64,000 bases of DNA from Pezicula radicicola (lineage: Eukaryota > Ascomycota > Leotiomycetes > Helotiales > Dermateaceae): positions 191,290 to 255,289 of the forward strand of contig PDUO01000015.1 of the NCBI GenBank assembly GCA_003008705.1, given 5' to 3'. Position 1 is the first letter of the stretch. The number at the start of each line of letters is the position of its first letter. Of the stretch, positions 11,090 through 22,963 are shown piece after piece. The notes below the pieces were generated by a model. The model was not told where the DNA came from. It did no database searches and saw only the letters and a list, made by a program, of their open reading frames with translations. Made by a program: the position numbers and the translations under genes.

Positions 11090-12874
11090 GTTAAGTCCTT
11101 CGAGTATCTTCACTTGTGTCAGTTATTTAATCGAAGTGAGTTACTACAGTGATATGCGACTATTATTCTAGACTTTTAGACATAGTTAGGTGGCGGTGGT
11201 TATATTTCCGAGCCACGCCCTAGTTTATAAGAAGAACTTCATCACTATGTGCTTATAGTATTCCCTTAAGCATATATGATCTGCCACTGTATCATCTCAA
11301 ATCGAATTCTTAATCCGTTGCTCTTCTTTCTTATTATATTCTTCCTACTTGTGTTTCTTCTAGTAGACTTCCTCTATATTGCGCTTATTGTAATTTGTGT
11401 CATCGTGAATGCTAATCACGGCTAGCCTCCTGCTGGCCTTCTTGCTACTGAACACCTGACCTACAGCCATCCTACTTAAGCACAATTAAGATAATTGTTA
11501 AACAACCGAAGAGAACACGGTCCTTAGGCATGGCTGTGTGGTTGTGTGGTAGATATTGTGCTTTGGATACTATCATTCATATGCACGCGGATTGAGAGTC
11601 AGCACTTCATCTAGAGCAGACTGTGTTAGTAGGCCAGTAGTATATGCTGTGTATATGTGTGACGACACATAGATTCCATACGGCGTCTTGTCTTGAGCTA
11701 CCCATGGGAGAGAGGGGCTTAAATTGGTAATACGTCGAGTGGGATACAGTTACAGGCTGCGAAATTGTTTGTATATTCATGCGATATACCCCAAGAAAAC
11801 AAAAAAGCAAAAAAAAACCCCCCCCTATTTCTAGATTTACAGTGTATAGTAATCTGAAGTAGGGAGGATGTAGAGAAGTGTATCTTAAAGACTGTACTCT
11901 CGACTGAACCTTTTGCAGATTTGTAGATTGAAAATACTTTCTTTTTGGGAAGTTCGTCTATTCTAACTTGGTTGGCTTTTTAGATGTGGATGGGGGGATT
12001 AAGCGAATACACCATTCTTTTTAGCAACCGCTCACTAGACTTATAATTGAATTGGTGCAATACGAAAATAACAATAACTTGCTTTATAACGTTATCTTTC
12101 TACTGTGTTGCTATTTCACAACCTGAAAATGTTTTAGAGAAGCTTAGTTGTAACAATTTTAACTATACAAGGTTTAATAAAAGAACCTATATTAAGCTAG
12201 TTCTCCAAATCAAGTAAATTATCCAAATAAAATCAGTGCTTAGATTTAAACTAGTTACTATACTAGGATAGCTACGTGCCAAAGTCAAATTTTACAGGAC
12301 AATTTACAGTAGGTATTCAATAGACAAGTCAATAGCGTAGTTCTAATTACACTAATTTTCAAGCTGATCACTTGACAGAAGAACCCTACGACCCGAAATA
12401 CTTGATGAATTCATTAGCCTCTTCGGTTACAACATCAAGTCTATGGCGCATCAATCCGAGGCATCTAGAACTTAACATCAAGAACTGCAACTCGAGGCTC
12501 AAAATCCAGTGCATACAAGTAACGTGGTACCTCAACACTCAGATGGGGTTTACGAATTGGGAAGAATGATTAAAAGGAGGGAGAGGCGGTGCTCGTCTAT
12601 TTACTCCGCAAAATGGTAATCTAATCAGATCCGTTCCCCACTTTAGGCATTGCGGATCTAACGGCATCATAACGGTACATCGCGCTGTCCGTTGTCGGAA
12701 TGCCCGAATTTTATATATATACGGGAGTGCCGATGTTGGATCCCAGAAAGTCAAGAGAATTTTGCATTGTCAATTGAACTTTTATTGTTAATATCAAGTC
12801 TGACGTATTTTACGAGCTTTTGTTGTTTTGTCAAGAAATAAAGTCCCGGGAAGAGCAGGCTAGTCCAGCTAGTT

Positions 12875-14405
12875 ATGCTCGGCTTTAAGAAGAAAAAGGC
12901 GGACCCCGCTTCATCAATTCATCCTTCAGCAGCAGGTCTCGAGATTCCTGACGGTGGTTATGGCTGGGTTCAAGTTTTTGCCATTTTCCTTATCAATGGT
13001 TTTACCTGGGGCCAGACAGCTGTTTGTGGCTCTTCAACCCCTAATAATTTCGCATCCAACTAATGCCTTCTAGTCCTACGGGGTCTACTTAGCTTACTAC
13101 CTCGACAGCAATACCTTCCCCGAAGCCACCTCAATTGACTATGCCTTCATCGGCGGCCTCCAGTTCGCCATGTCCCTTCTGGTTGCGCCCGTCGGCACTG
13201 TTGCAACCCGGAGACTCGGTATGCACAAGGTTATGTTGTTTGGAATCGCTCTGCAAACCACAGGCTTCATATGCGCGTCTTTTGTCCATCGTATCTGGCA
13301 GCTATATATCACACAAGGTCTTCTCATCGGCACTGGCCTTGGCTTTATCTTCGTACCTGCCACACCTATTCTCTCACAATGGTTCCATAAAAAACGGAGT
13401 CTGGCTACGGGTATCGGATCTGCAGGGTCTGGAATCGGAGGTCTGATTTTCTCGTTTGGTATAAATGCCATGATTCATAATGTTTCTTTGGCATGGGCTT
13501 TCAGGATCACGGCTTTTATATGCGGTGCCATGAATCTCTTGGCTGTAGCGCTGGTCCGGAATCGGAACGATAAGGTCAAGCCACCGCAGCTTGGCTTTGA
13601 TACTAAGCTTTTGTTCCGCTACGATGTTTTCTTGTTCCTTGCATGGGGCTTTATTACTATGTTCGGCTATATCACTCTGCTTTACTCACTATCGAATTTT
13701 GCAAACTCCATTGGTCTGACCAAAACACAAGCTGGATCTATATCGGGATTCTTGAATATGGGAACCGCTATTGGGCGACCTGCTGTAGGCTTTATGAGTG
13801 ATCGATGGGGTCGGATGGAAGTCGCTGGGAGTTTGACTTTCCTTGGTGGTTTGGCATGCTTTGCGATCTGGATTCCGGCGAAGACCTATGCAGTTACCAT
13901 CTTTTTCGCTATTATTGTTGGTGCGATTTTTGGCGTCTTCTGGATGGTATGTTGCTCTGATGTTTTTCTGGAGAGTGGTGCTGACATTCGTGCAGACTGT
14001 TGCACCCATCGCTGTAGACGTTGCTGGGGTCCCTGAAGTTCCGTCGCTACTGTCTATCACCTGGATTATAATTGCTATGCCTACACTTTGTAACTATTCT
14101 ACGAACTCCATGAAATTTGTGCAGGTCACTAATAACATACATAAGTCACCGAAGTCGTTGCTCTCAAGCTCCGTCGTAACTCAATGTCGAACCAATACCT
14201 CTACCCCCAGATATTCGCAGGGCTCTCCTACATTGTCGCGTCGCTCTGTCTCCTCGAACTCCGTCGCATCACCCGACGGAAGCAAGCACAAGTCCTTCAA
14301 GTCTGCGAAGCATCGTGTGATATCCAAAATAGCAACACCGCTTCTATTGTCAATATTGAACAAGCCCCGGTTGTCGAAATTGATGTGACAAGGAAGGTCG
14401 GCTAA
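12875..14405 (+). CDS. MFS transporter, monocarboxylate-transporter (MCT) type
   Basis: Exons are 12875-13021, 13074-13946, 13996-14089 and 14146-14405 (457 aa); introns are 49-56 nt with good branch sites (CCAACTAAT, CACTAATAAC). The MCT signature at the start of the first helix is present: IPDGGYGWVQVF. It is followed by WG...SYGVY across intron 1 and about 12 hydrophobic segments. The loop GFMSDRWGRMEVAG matches the MFS motif between helices. This plasma-membrane family moves small acids or other solutes by H+ symport or efflux; fungal members are diverse, so the substrate is open. The C-terminal tail after RRITRRKQ is hydrophilic. The first 20 residues are Lys-rich and cytosolic. No enzyme gene lies beside it. 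Confidence 0.88.
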
Positions 14406-15845
14406 GCCCCTTCAAAACACTCTTCGATTCACAAGCACTTTGTTGTGAGATCGGAGAGCTGCCTCCGCCAAGCCCCTAATTTTCAGGGTACCAAATAGAA
14501 CAATCATGTTCCCCAGTCCGCATTCTGAGAGGACTAACCTACAGAGTCGAAGTCAAGCCCCTCATAGTCAGGGTACTTTAGAGCTTACAGGATAGTGTTA
14601 TGTAAGCGCTTGCTCGTTGTGGAACGTTCAACGAAAAGCCTCAAGTCAATAAAAATCAACAGGTAGATCTTGCTTCTCTAACAAAACAGCTTGTTGCAAT
14701 GAATTAGCAGTGCCTGACGATGAAGAAAATAATCAAGAAAAATACCGGACGAATTGGGTTTATAAGAGACCATTTTGAATAATCTATGGAGATATAAGAG
14801 ATGGACTTGGGAGATGGACTTGAGTACGTTACTTGACTTGAGTAACTCACTTGTCTTACTCAAAATGATCTCTTATAAACAATTTGTACGGCAATTGACA
14901 ATGGCGAAGAGTGAATGATAGTCGTGGAGTTTCGAACAGTCAAGTTGGGGATTGAATTGGTATTGGTAAAAGACTCCGCTTTATTCATCCATAAACTCTC
15001 AACATCACTGGAAAAGTTGCTGACAATAGGTTGCTGAATGCGGACTCCGTGAGCTGGAAGGAGCTGTTCCTCGGTGCTTCGCACTCGGCCAAGCTTTCTT
15101 GGGTTTGCGACAATGACATCCTACGACACTCTAAACCCTCAAGACGAGCAAGTGTAACCGCTTAACAACCCTTGAATCAAAGATTGACTCTCCAGTATCC
15201 TGGTCCCTCATCTCTGACCTTTATGCTTGGCGATCGGTAACGAAGATCATCTAGTTCTATGGGAGCGCTTCGTCTCCACACGTGATCGTCTCATCTTGTG
15301 TCGCCTTGTCCGATCCCCATCGCTTAAACCCCTGTTCAAACCGTGAACCGAATGCCTCACACAGCTAGCGTCTCCAATCGTCCAAATTCTCAATGCTAAG
15401 CTCCTTATCCGCTCACCGGTATTGCTTTTCTGGTAAAGTAGCAGTGTTAAAATGATGTTTGATTGGTGGAATGAAGAGTATCGTTTTGGAGGCTTGAAAG
15501 CTTGATCGTAGCGACTCATCCAATGGGGAAAATAACAGAATGGGACATGAGGCTAGGCTAAGCTTACTGTTACGCAGGTATGATCCTCATTTATGATCCT
15601 CATTTATTTCAAAGAGTGGGTTAGAGCTGAGCCACAATTCTCCCATTGGAAATATAAAGTCTGATAGCTTTTCATATCTACCAAGCTTCTCCTCACTATT
15701 CTTCTTCACGTTCTCTTCTTGTATTCCAATATTCTGCCTTACTTGCATACAGCTGTGCTGTCCATTCCATTCATTCTTTTCCATTCGGTCGTTACAGCAC
15801 TTTGAAAATTTTCAAGTCGATCTTTATCTACACACCACCGTAATC
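14406..15845. other. Spacer with a MITE-like element
   Basis: No gene is supportable. A 123-bp inverted-repeat element lies at 14758-14880. Upstream of the secreted-protein gene at 15846 there is a short direct duplication (ATGATCCTCATTTAT, about 15580-15607) and a pyrimidine-rich stretch ending in CACCGTAATCATG. Confidence 0.55.
14758..14880. mobile_element. 123-bp MITE-like element with 21-bp terminal inverted repeats
   Basis: GTTTATAAGAGACCATTTTGA (14758-14778) faces its reverse complement with one mismatch at 14860-14880. The interior contains several ACTTGAGTAACTCACTTG-type motifs, the same family that is dispersed through the window. It has no coding capacity. Confidence 0.6.
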
Positions 15846-16453
15846 ATGCAATTCCCAATCAGCTCCATTGCTCTTCTCCTGTCCGCTCTCGCCATAACCT
15901 CCGCATCACCACTTGGCAAGCGTGCAAGCAAGACTACTGGCACCTCTGCCTCAGTCCTCACTGCACAATCCTATGATGACTTCTCAGTCTCATCTGGCGT
16001 GGCTGGAAAGGCCCTGGCCGAAGTGAACGCCAAGTTCCCTGTTCGTCATCCCCATAGCTTCTTGCTAGTGCCTTGCCCATACCAAACGTCTTCTAACTTT
16101 TCCTCTAGGTCGACCAAACAAATCTCGCCGGTGTCTCCGCCTCCGACCTAGCAATCATCTCTAAAGCAGCCCAAATCTCTGAGAGCGCTGAGACTGGAAC
16201 TGGAGGGTTCAACGACGCTATCGCTGCGGCTTCTGGTGCAGCAGCCACTGCTCTTCAAAACGGCAAGATAAAGAACAAGGTCTTGAAGTTGCAGACGGAT
16301 GTTTTGAGAATTCAAATTGAGACTGCTCAAGGAAACACGGCATCGACTTCGGAATTGTCGACGCAGCAAGCTAAGTTGGCTACGAATGTTGCTTTGGATG
16401 TTAAGGCTGCCGGGCAAGCTGCTACTGCTATCACTTTCTCTGGTACTGATTAG
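15846..16453 (+). CDS. Small secreted protein with Kex2 site (179 aa)
   Basis: Exons are 15846-16040 and 16109-16453; the 68-nt intron ends CTTTTCCTCTAG and contains a TTCTAAC branch site. The protein opens with a signal peptide (MQFPISSIALLLSALAITSA) followed by SPLGKR, a dibasic Kex2-type site at residues 25-26. The mature chain is Cys-free, Ala-rich and helical, with the motif pattern YDDFSVSSGVAGKALAEVNA, then KFP-VDQTNL across the intron, then GKIKNKVLKLQ. This pattern is that of a widespread family of small secreted proteins of filamentous fungi, from my general knowledge of such sequences; biochemical function is not known to me. Expression at the cell surface or in the medium is inferred. 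Flanking genes are far away. Confidence 0.85.
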
Positions 16454-17931
16454 ATATGATCTTCTGGTATTGGGATTGGATATGGGAGCAGAGATGGTAT
16501 AGTTGGGTGATATAGAGAAAGAGGTGGAGCATTGGAAAAGAAGGAATGGATTTATTTAATGCGTATTACCAGTTAATATCAAAGTTTGGCTCGATATCGG
16601 CCTTATGGATCAGTTTATACAGTCTATGAATTCTGTGCTATTATATTTGGCGCTTGATATGCTGTTTGGGCACGTTATGTTTTTCATTGCTCTTAGTTGG
16701 GTAAATCAGTGAGTTATTGATTGGTATGCTAAACTGAAATTTGTACAATTTAGGACAAGTTTTGATCAAACACTTACATCGAGTAAGTTATCTAAGTCAA
16801 GTGAGTTATTTAAGTAACTTGCCTAAGTCAAGAAGTCAAAGATCTCACACTCCTAAGTGAATTTCAACTTATATAAGATATCATTGTGAATAGTATAGCT
16901 TTTTTAGGCGTTTGAAAAGGGTATAGAATTTCTAAGTGATTACTTTCTGAGTGAGAAATACAGTCAGGTGTCGACCTGCAGCTCGGTAAGAATGACTTGA
17001 GTTCGTTAAAAAAAAATATGCAAGAACTTTTGACCCAATTGGTGTCTGTCTGACGATTGGAGTAGTGCGGTTATAACATACTTCCTTAGGACCCTGACAC
17101 GTGTACAGTGCCACGTAAATTCACCAGCATTTTACCTATTAATGTAGTAGCAAAAGTACATGACAATAGTCTCCACATCTCTAGAAACTAGAACTCATTT
17201 GGCTTAAGAGATAAGTAGCTCACTTGATTTAGGTAACTTACTTGATTTGAGAGGTGAGTAACTTATAAAAAAAAGAAGAATATGGGACTTCCTCAAAGTT
17301 CTCGTCCATAACGAAAACTTTGGGCTCCATTTTCACATCTTATTCTTGTTGTATTGATTTATGATAATTGACGAAATAAAAACTAATCATGTAAAAGTTT
17401 AAATGTACGCGTAACTTGCCAAAGAGACTGATTTCGAATAGAGGATCCTGGTTTGAATGGGCGAATTCAACTGTTATGTTTTGCTTGAAATTCATGAGAA
17501 AGCTTGGTCACAGACAGCCAAGGCCATATTAGGCGTACAGTGCCAAAACTGATATTTGGCGTCGCTTATGTAACAGACGTAACAGATCCAACTTTCTAGT
17601 TTAATACTACCTACGCGTAGAAGTATAGAGTTTTATCGACTTCCATTGCCTGTACTGTACCTGAGTTGTTGAAAATAAGCGAGATTCCCAAATTAAGCGA
17701 GTTGATGAGTTACTCAAGCTAAGTTTATTCCATGAATACACGTAAGCAAGTTAATTCGAGTAATAAAAAGACTGAGTGACTTAAGTTAATTAAATCACTG
17801 AATAAGTAAATCACTTAAATCAAGTCAGCAAGTCAGTTACTCAAACTATTTCATTGGATAAAACACAACCTCGATGGTATCAAAGTTTGAGTAGTTACTT
17901 GATTTTCCTTGAAAAAGACGTGATAATAACT
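16454..17931. repeat. Spacer rich in dispersed 18-nt-type repeats
   Basis: No gene is supportable. Clusters of motifs such as TAAGTCAAGTGAGTTATTT lie at about 16769-16840, 17211-17265 and 17692-17900. They read in both directions with a spacing of roughly 17-19 nt and are degenerate. Confidence 0.55.
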
Positions 17932-19054
17932 TTACCAGTCCACTTCCTTTGTGTCCCATGGTAGGTCTTCATCCTCCAACTTAACGCAAAGAAAAGAATT
18001 CGCGCATTTACCAAACCCCGAAATAGCAGAATCATCGAAATGAAGCCGACTACAGGTTACAAGCGCGAGTAGATCGTCCAATGTATCGAAAACCTCAAAA
18101 CCTATACTCGGCTCGCAATCCAAATCCAAATTGTCAAAGTAATTGTTCAGCAGGTAGTAGTATTTTGGCCAAGAGAAGTAATCTTGAGTGGTTGCTTTTT
18201 CGAGTATGTGAGACTCAGCACAATCAAAAATAGACTTGAAGGCTGGGAATTTAACTTTCAAGGTCATGATGCCCATTTGAACATGTGCCATCTTGCACTC
18301 AATTGACTTTCGTGCTCTTGTGATAACCTCAATAATATTTGGTTCAAGCTCCAAAATATCAACATCAAACTCAGCTTGCCATGGCGTGAGGATATGATTC
18401 ACACAGTCTTGTAATAGCTCTTTGTGTCGGAGCTTTACAGCTGCAGAAATGAGGTCGGGATTAATAAACTGTGTTAAACGTCGGCCAAATCCGCCAGTGT
18501 CCGTTCTGATCCAGGTACCAAGAGACCTCGAGATAACTTCGAGGCAGCAGTAATAATCTGCCATCTTTATCATCAGTGGAAGTCGGATTCCGGTCAGTGG
18601 CCACGTAAGAGGTCTTCCATATATTGCGCACAGAAGGTTTTGTAGACCCTTGTATTCTACGTCTGGCTTTCCTTTGAAGCGCTGACTCTGCTCATCGAGA
18701 TTCTACAGGTAGCAAACATTAGTGAGATATACAACGGAGATGATGCAGAGAATGACGTACAATCTCAGGCCAAGCAGCTACTAGTGACCATTCCTTCAAA
18801 TCATTGTCATCGACCTTGCTCACCCACTCGTATCGGAAAGGCGCTGAGGGAGCATTAGGCATCTTATCCGGCGAGTCGAGGAATTTTCCAAAAAAGGCCG
18901 AATGCATCTTCAATAGGCCAGAGTGTACGTGAAACTCTGCCACATTGAAAACCTTGAAGCGAAGATCGGGCTTATGATCAGGGAGGTTGAAGATGATGAT
19001 CTTGAGGTCCTTGCTGACATGCAATGCCTTTAGTCTCTTCGTTGTGGGCGGCAT
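17932..19054 (-). CDS. BTB/POZ domain protein, paralogue 1 (354 aa)
   Basis: Exons are complement(18761-19054) and (17932-18702); the 58-nt intron has donor GTACGT and branch CACTAATG. The N-terminal third is a BTB core: FHVHSGLLKMHSAFFGKFLD, with F.VHS..L...S.FF..FLDSPD shared by the two downstream paralogues. The C-terminal part is the helical region found in fungal BTB proteins of this kind and ends in a WD-rich tail (LPWDTKEVDW). BTB domains mediate dimerisation and often recruit Cullin-3 ubiquitin ligases; whether this fungal subfamily does so is not known. The gene is first of three similar minus-strand genes (17932-24531), which points to tandem duplication. The conserved intron position right after the BTB core supports this. 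Confidence 0.85.
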
Positions 19055-20027
19055 GCTGAAATCTTGTTTTCTCTCTTTGAATATGAGTTGGTGAGTTGGT
19101 GGTAAAAGTTTTATTTGTATGGTGCGGTTGGGACTTGTGATGAGGTGAATGGCAGTCAGAAGTAGGACGCGCTCAGTTTCGAAAGCGGGGTGGATGGGAA
19201 GGTAAAGTCTTTTTTTTTTGAAAGTCAGCTAGGAACAAGGAAAGAGCGTATGCGTTTATCCCTTCACACAGATATAGATCTTACCTTAATGTAGCAGTTA
19301 CTTTGGGCGGCTTGAAATTGATGTGTTGGGAGCTGCGCAGCCTTGGACAAAGATAGTGTGTTGAAGAAGATGGAAGAGCAATAAGGAAGCAAAATGGATT
19401 AGCCGAGAGCTATGAAGAATCGAACTAAGTTTTATCCAATTCACTATTTGCTACGCCTAGCGTTATAAGAATGTTGCCTCGCTTGATTTTATAATACCTA
19501 GTGAATCGCTCGAGCAACTTGTTTACTTTGAGTCTTCATGAGCTCACCGCCAGAACCAAACTTGATCATTCCACAAGAATCTCATAGTTCCTTAAGCTAA
19601 ATTTGATTGCTATACTTATTTGGTTTATGGGACACTATTACTACTTTAGCAATTTATAATATATAAAATTGCTTACTTAGCCTCGAGATTCGGGACTAGA
19701 ATAAAAATGCAGAGTTCGAACGGATACTGTGAAACTGGTATGCTGCAGCGCTAGCAAAGGCTACTACTGTGCTGACAAGTTTATGAATCGCTTAAAGTCA
19801 GGAATCCCTTCCCAAACCGAGCTAAATATGTTGGGGTTCGAAGACTCAAGCCTTGTGGGTTACTCAAATCAGGTTCGTTACTTAAATCAAATAACTTAGA
19901 TCTCATTCGCTGTGCTGCTATGTAGGTGCCATCTCTACATAACTCTATATGGAAATATACATATCAATGAATTTGGAATTGAAGTGAATCATGAAATCGT
20001 AAATGGGGCCCCTAAAACAGCCATTCT
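19055..20027. other. Spacer between BTB paralogues
   Basis: This holds the promoter side of paralogue 1 and the 3' side of paralogue 2. There is a T-run at 19210-19219 and dispersed repeat copies at about 19856-19900. No gene is seen. Confidence 0.5.
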
Positions 20028-21122
20028 TTACCAGTCAGTTACTGACTGGTCCCATGGAAGATCCGCGTCAGAGATCTCCGCACAGAGAAAGCGTTCTTCG
20101 TAGATCCCCTCCCCGGCCTCTGAACCGCTTCTATCAAGAACTAAGTTGGATTCCATTAGTTTGTTCAGAGGACCAAGAAATTTATCCTTCCACATATCTC
20201 TATAATTTAGGGCTCTGTAGATTTCTTTCTCTGCCTTAAGCAGTCGTCGATAGTATGCCGCTTGTTCGGTTGGACCGGACTTATTGTATGGACCCATAAC
20301 TGGGAAAAGTTTACTAATCGGATTGTTGTTGTCGTACAAAAGCTTCAGAATTCCATGATCTACCACCAAAATATCTTCACATAACTTGCTTCTCGCCTTG
20401 TAGATGAGAGCTTCAATAACTGTTGGGAACTTCGTGTTCTTCAGATTTCCATACATGCCCACCACATGAACAAAACACTCCCGAAAGAGAACTGGATGAC
20501 GAAGTTTGAGTGCTTCAAGGAGCAAGTTTGGCGCCTCGTTAGGAATTTGGCACAATACCTCCGGACTCGCTAGAAGAGCTGCACTCAATGATGCTGAGAC
20601 CATTGGAAGTGCGCAGTAGAAGTCGGCTTGTCGTACCATTAGGCTTATTTGCTCCACATTACTAATAGTGTATGGTCTGCTGTAAAGAGCGGAGAGAATG
20701 TTAGAAAACGCGAGAGACTCTAAGGTATATTGCATTTTCTCTTCCGATGTCTCGGTTTTCATGGGGGCTGGTTTCTGTAGATCGATTAGTCTTTTAGAAG
20801 ATAACTTTACGGAAAGCAAATAAGCAACACGACAAAGAAGATACATCCGTACCTTAGGCGTTGGTTCCAGACCCCAAAATCCGTCAGAATCAACCACAGA
20901 GATATAGTTGTACCGGAAGGAAGTTGAAGCAGCAGGTGGTGCATTGGCTTTGTCCGGTGAATCGAGGAATTTGCGGAAGTATGCCGAGTAGAGTTTTAAA
21001 ATAGGAGAGTGTACGTGGAAGACGTAATCGAAAACTTGAAGATGTGTATCTGGCTTCAGACCTGGTGACTTGAAGACGGTAACGACCGGGACTTGAGGCT
21101 CGGAATCATCCGATGAGGCCAT
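20028..21122 (-). CDS. BTB/POZ domain protein, paralogue 2 (338 aa if spliced)
   Basis: The frame is open from the ATG at 21122 to the stop at 20028, but a 78-nt segment (20775-20852) has donor GTACGG and acceptor CTACAG at the position where the other paralogues have their intron, so I read exons complement(20853-21122, 20028-20774). The intron has no in-frame stop and is divisible by three, so unspliced mRNA would give 364 residues. The BTB core is FHVHSPILKLYSAYFRKFLD. The tail LCAEISDADLPWDQSVTDW is close in pattern to paralogues 1 and 3. Function is as inferred for the family: protein-protein interaction, possibly as an adaptor. Confidence 0.82.
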   Translation of the reverse strand: MASSDDSEPQVPVVTVFKSPGLKPDTHLQVFDYVFHVHSPILKLYSAYFRKFLDSPDKANAPPAASTSFRYNYISVVDSDGFWGLEPTPKVRMYLLCRVAYLLSVKLSSKRLIDLQKPAPMKTETSEEKMQYTLESLAFSNILSALYSRPYTISNVEQISLMVRQADFYCALPMVSASLSAALLASPEVLCQIPNEAPNLLLEALKLRHPVLFRECFVHVVGMYGNLKNTKFPTVIEALIYKARSKLCEDILVVDHGILKLLYDNNNPISKLFPVMGPYNKSGPTEQAAYYRRLLKAEKEIYRALNYRDMWKDKFLGPLNKLMESNLVLDRSGSEAGEGIYEERFLCAEISDADLPWDQSVTDW

Positions 21123-22192
21123 CTTGATGCTATTCTAATTAGCACGATGGGTTGCGGTGCTTATTTGGTGCGATCTAGATAGAATATACGGCGCAGCGGC
21201 CTTTTTAAATATAAAAGGCAAATGTTGTTGTTGTTGAGGAGAGTGTGAGGAGTAGATTGAAAGCTGGAAATGCGGGGTGCAGCCGAGCCGATAGGAGGGG
21301 AGGTGGTGATTGGCTAATTTAATGCGCCAACTTATTAATAGGTAGCGACATTTTTCACATTGTCACGTTGTACCTGATACCTATATATAGCAGGATTACA
21401 ATCTAAGAATCTCTTCCTCCTGCCCAAATCTCTCTAGACTATGTACGGAATGGGAACTCATTTAACTTGGCTAACCCACTTGAATTCTATAGATAGTAGA
21501 TACCATCGTTACATAGCTACTTGTGTTATGTAGCTAATGACTGCACTCTAAGCGCTACCTAGACTTTGTGAGGGATTATCACAAATTATAGATAGTTGTA
21601 GTGAGCGAGAAAAAACCAATATCTAAACAGAATACCTGTAAGATCGTGTCTTGCAAAGCAATTAATACAGTATATGCGCACGTGTTAAAAAGTGCTGGTA
21701 ACAGCCAGTATTCAAGTTGCTATATTCCTTTGTTAAAACAAAGTCTGGAATTGTTAACGAAGAGGATCTGGAGTAGACTGGAAGCACAGAATGCCAATAA
21801 AATGATGTGGGGGAGTAGACACATGGCACCAATGACGGTTGCACGCACAACTAAAGATAGTAGCTTTCGGTCAACATGGTTAATAAACAGCACCACAAGT
21901 TTGATTATCCACTGGAACTCATTGTGTAATCAAGGACCACTTTTAACCACCCGAGTAGGTATTGCTCCAGTAAATGACACAAAGAAAGTTCAGTCCGGAC
22001 TTCTTAGTCCGCACCACCAACTCCACTGAACACAATAATTTCTCTGGTCTTTCTGAATCTCTAATTCCCCCTGCATTTTCTATGCTCTCATGCAAGAAAA
22101 AAAGGCAGGGATACGAACACTAAAGCAACCAAATCACGCAATTGACTGTCGAAATCATTATTATACTCCACCAGCTTAACCTCACCAAAACC
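21123..22192. other. Spacer between BTB paralogue 2 and a secreted-protein gene
   Basis: A 142-codon frame at 21601-22029 begins with GTG and has no recognisable domain; I do not call it. A dispersed repeat copy lies near 21455-21490. The last 60 bp lead to the secreted-protein gene at 22193. Confidence 0.45.
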
Positions 22193-22804
22193 ATGCATTT
22201 TACACAACGCCTCTTACAATTCCTCACTGTTGCCCTCCTAATTCTCTCAACTTCAGCGAAGAAGAAAAACCCAAAGAACTATAGAGATAAAAAGAACCTC
22301 AAGGACAAAATAAGGTATACAGACAAACACAACTACGCTTTGCCATCACCAGATATCGAAGATGATGCTACCCAATACTTCCACCACGCCTGGCCATTGA
22401 AACGCTACGCAAGAAATTTCCCCTCGCATCTCGTCCAGAAATTCTCCGACGATTTCATCGATTTACCCTTGGAAAAGTCCGACTACATAGGCCCAAATGC
22501 AAAATACGAAAAACTCGTTATGATCAGCGATACAAACCTTCTGAGGTATGAAGAAAATGTTGCAGCTTGTAGGTTTCTCGAGGATGATGAGATAGGGGAG
22601 TTTGGAGATGGTGGGGAGGAAGATAGACAACCGGTTTTTGTTGTCGAGATCACCGGCAGGTTTAGGATTGATTTTTGGAATTGTGCTGCTAGAAAGGATT
22701 ACTTTGTTAGGAAGGATCATTGGGGTAGTCATTGGCTTGCTGGGGAGAAGAGTAGGAGGCCAGTCAGATTGGGTTCAACTAAAGAAGCTGGTTCATACAA
22801 GTAA
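22193..22804 (+). CDS. Secreted protein of unknown function (203 aa)
   Basis: I chose the ATG at 22193 (context AAAACCATGC) because a good signal peptide follows (MHFTQRLLQFLTVALLILST, cleavage after SA). The mature protein starts with a very basic stretch (KKKNPKNYRDKK), then an acidic middle (EDDEIGEFGDGGEED) and ends in a region with RIDFWNCAARKDYF and DHWGSHW. It contains only two Cys. There is no visible intron. It is the only plus-strand gene inside the BTB tandem cluster, and faces paralogue 3 tail-to-tail (about 360 bp apart). I do not recognise the family; a lineage-specific extracellular protein is likely. Confidence 0.75.
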   Translation: MHFTQRLLQFLTVALLILSTSAKKKNPKNYRDKKNLKDKIRYTDKHNYALPSPDIEDDATQYFHHAWPLKRYARNFPSHLVQKFSDDFIDLPLEKSDYIGPNAKYEKLVMISDTNLLRYEENVAACRFLEDDEIGEFGDGGEEDRQPVFVVEITGRFRIDFWNCAARKDYFVRKDHWGSHWLAGEKSRRPVRLGSTKEAGSYK

Positions 22805-22963
22805 TTGGTTTGCGTAAATTATGATGTTTGCCTTTATGTATAGCCAGATACAGAAGTAGATGATTGCTGTCTGTCTTGCATTTTTACTTGATGTTGTAGC
22901 AGTCAATGGCTTTGCCCTATATCAGAGATTCCTTTATTGAGCTTTGCGGGACAAAAAATCTTA

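Larger units (their letters stand above)
8652..12874. other. Long gene-poor spacer with repeats
   Basis: No gene is supportable. Just upstream of the secreted-protein gene is a short tandem (TGTTGAAGTGAA, 8651-8685). A 14-bp tandem lies at 9751-9791, copies of the dispersed 18-nt repeat lie at about 10670-10745, and a MITE-like element occupies 10930-11089. An A/C homopolymer stretch is at 11798-11825. Confidence 0.6.

Noticed and set aside
21601..22029. 142-codon plus-strand frame
   Set aside because: It starts with GTG, and shows no domain or coding pattern.
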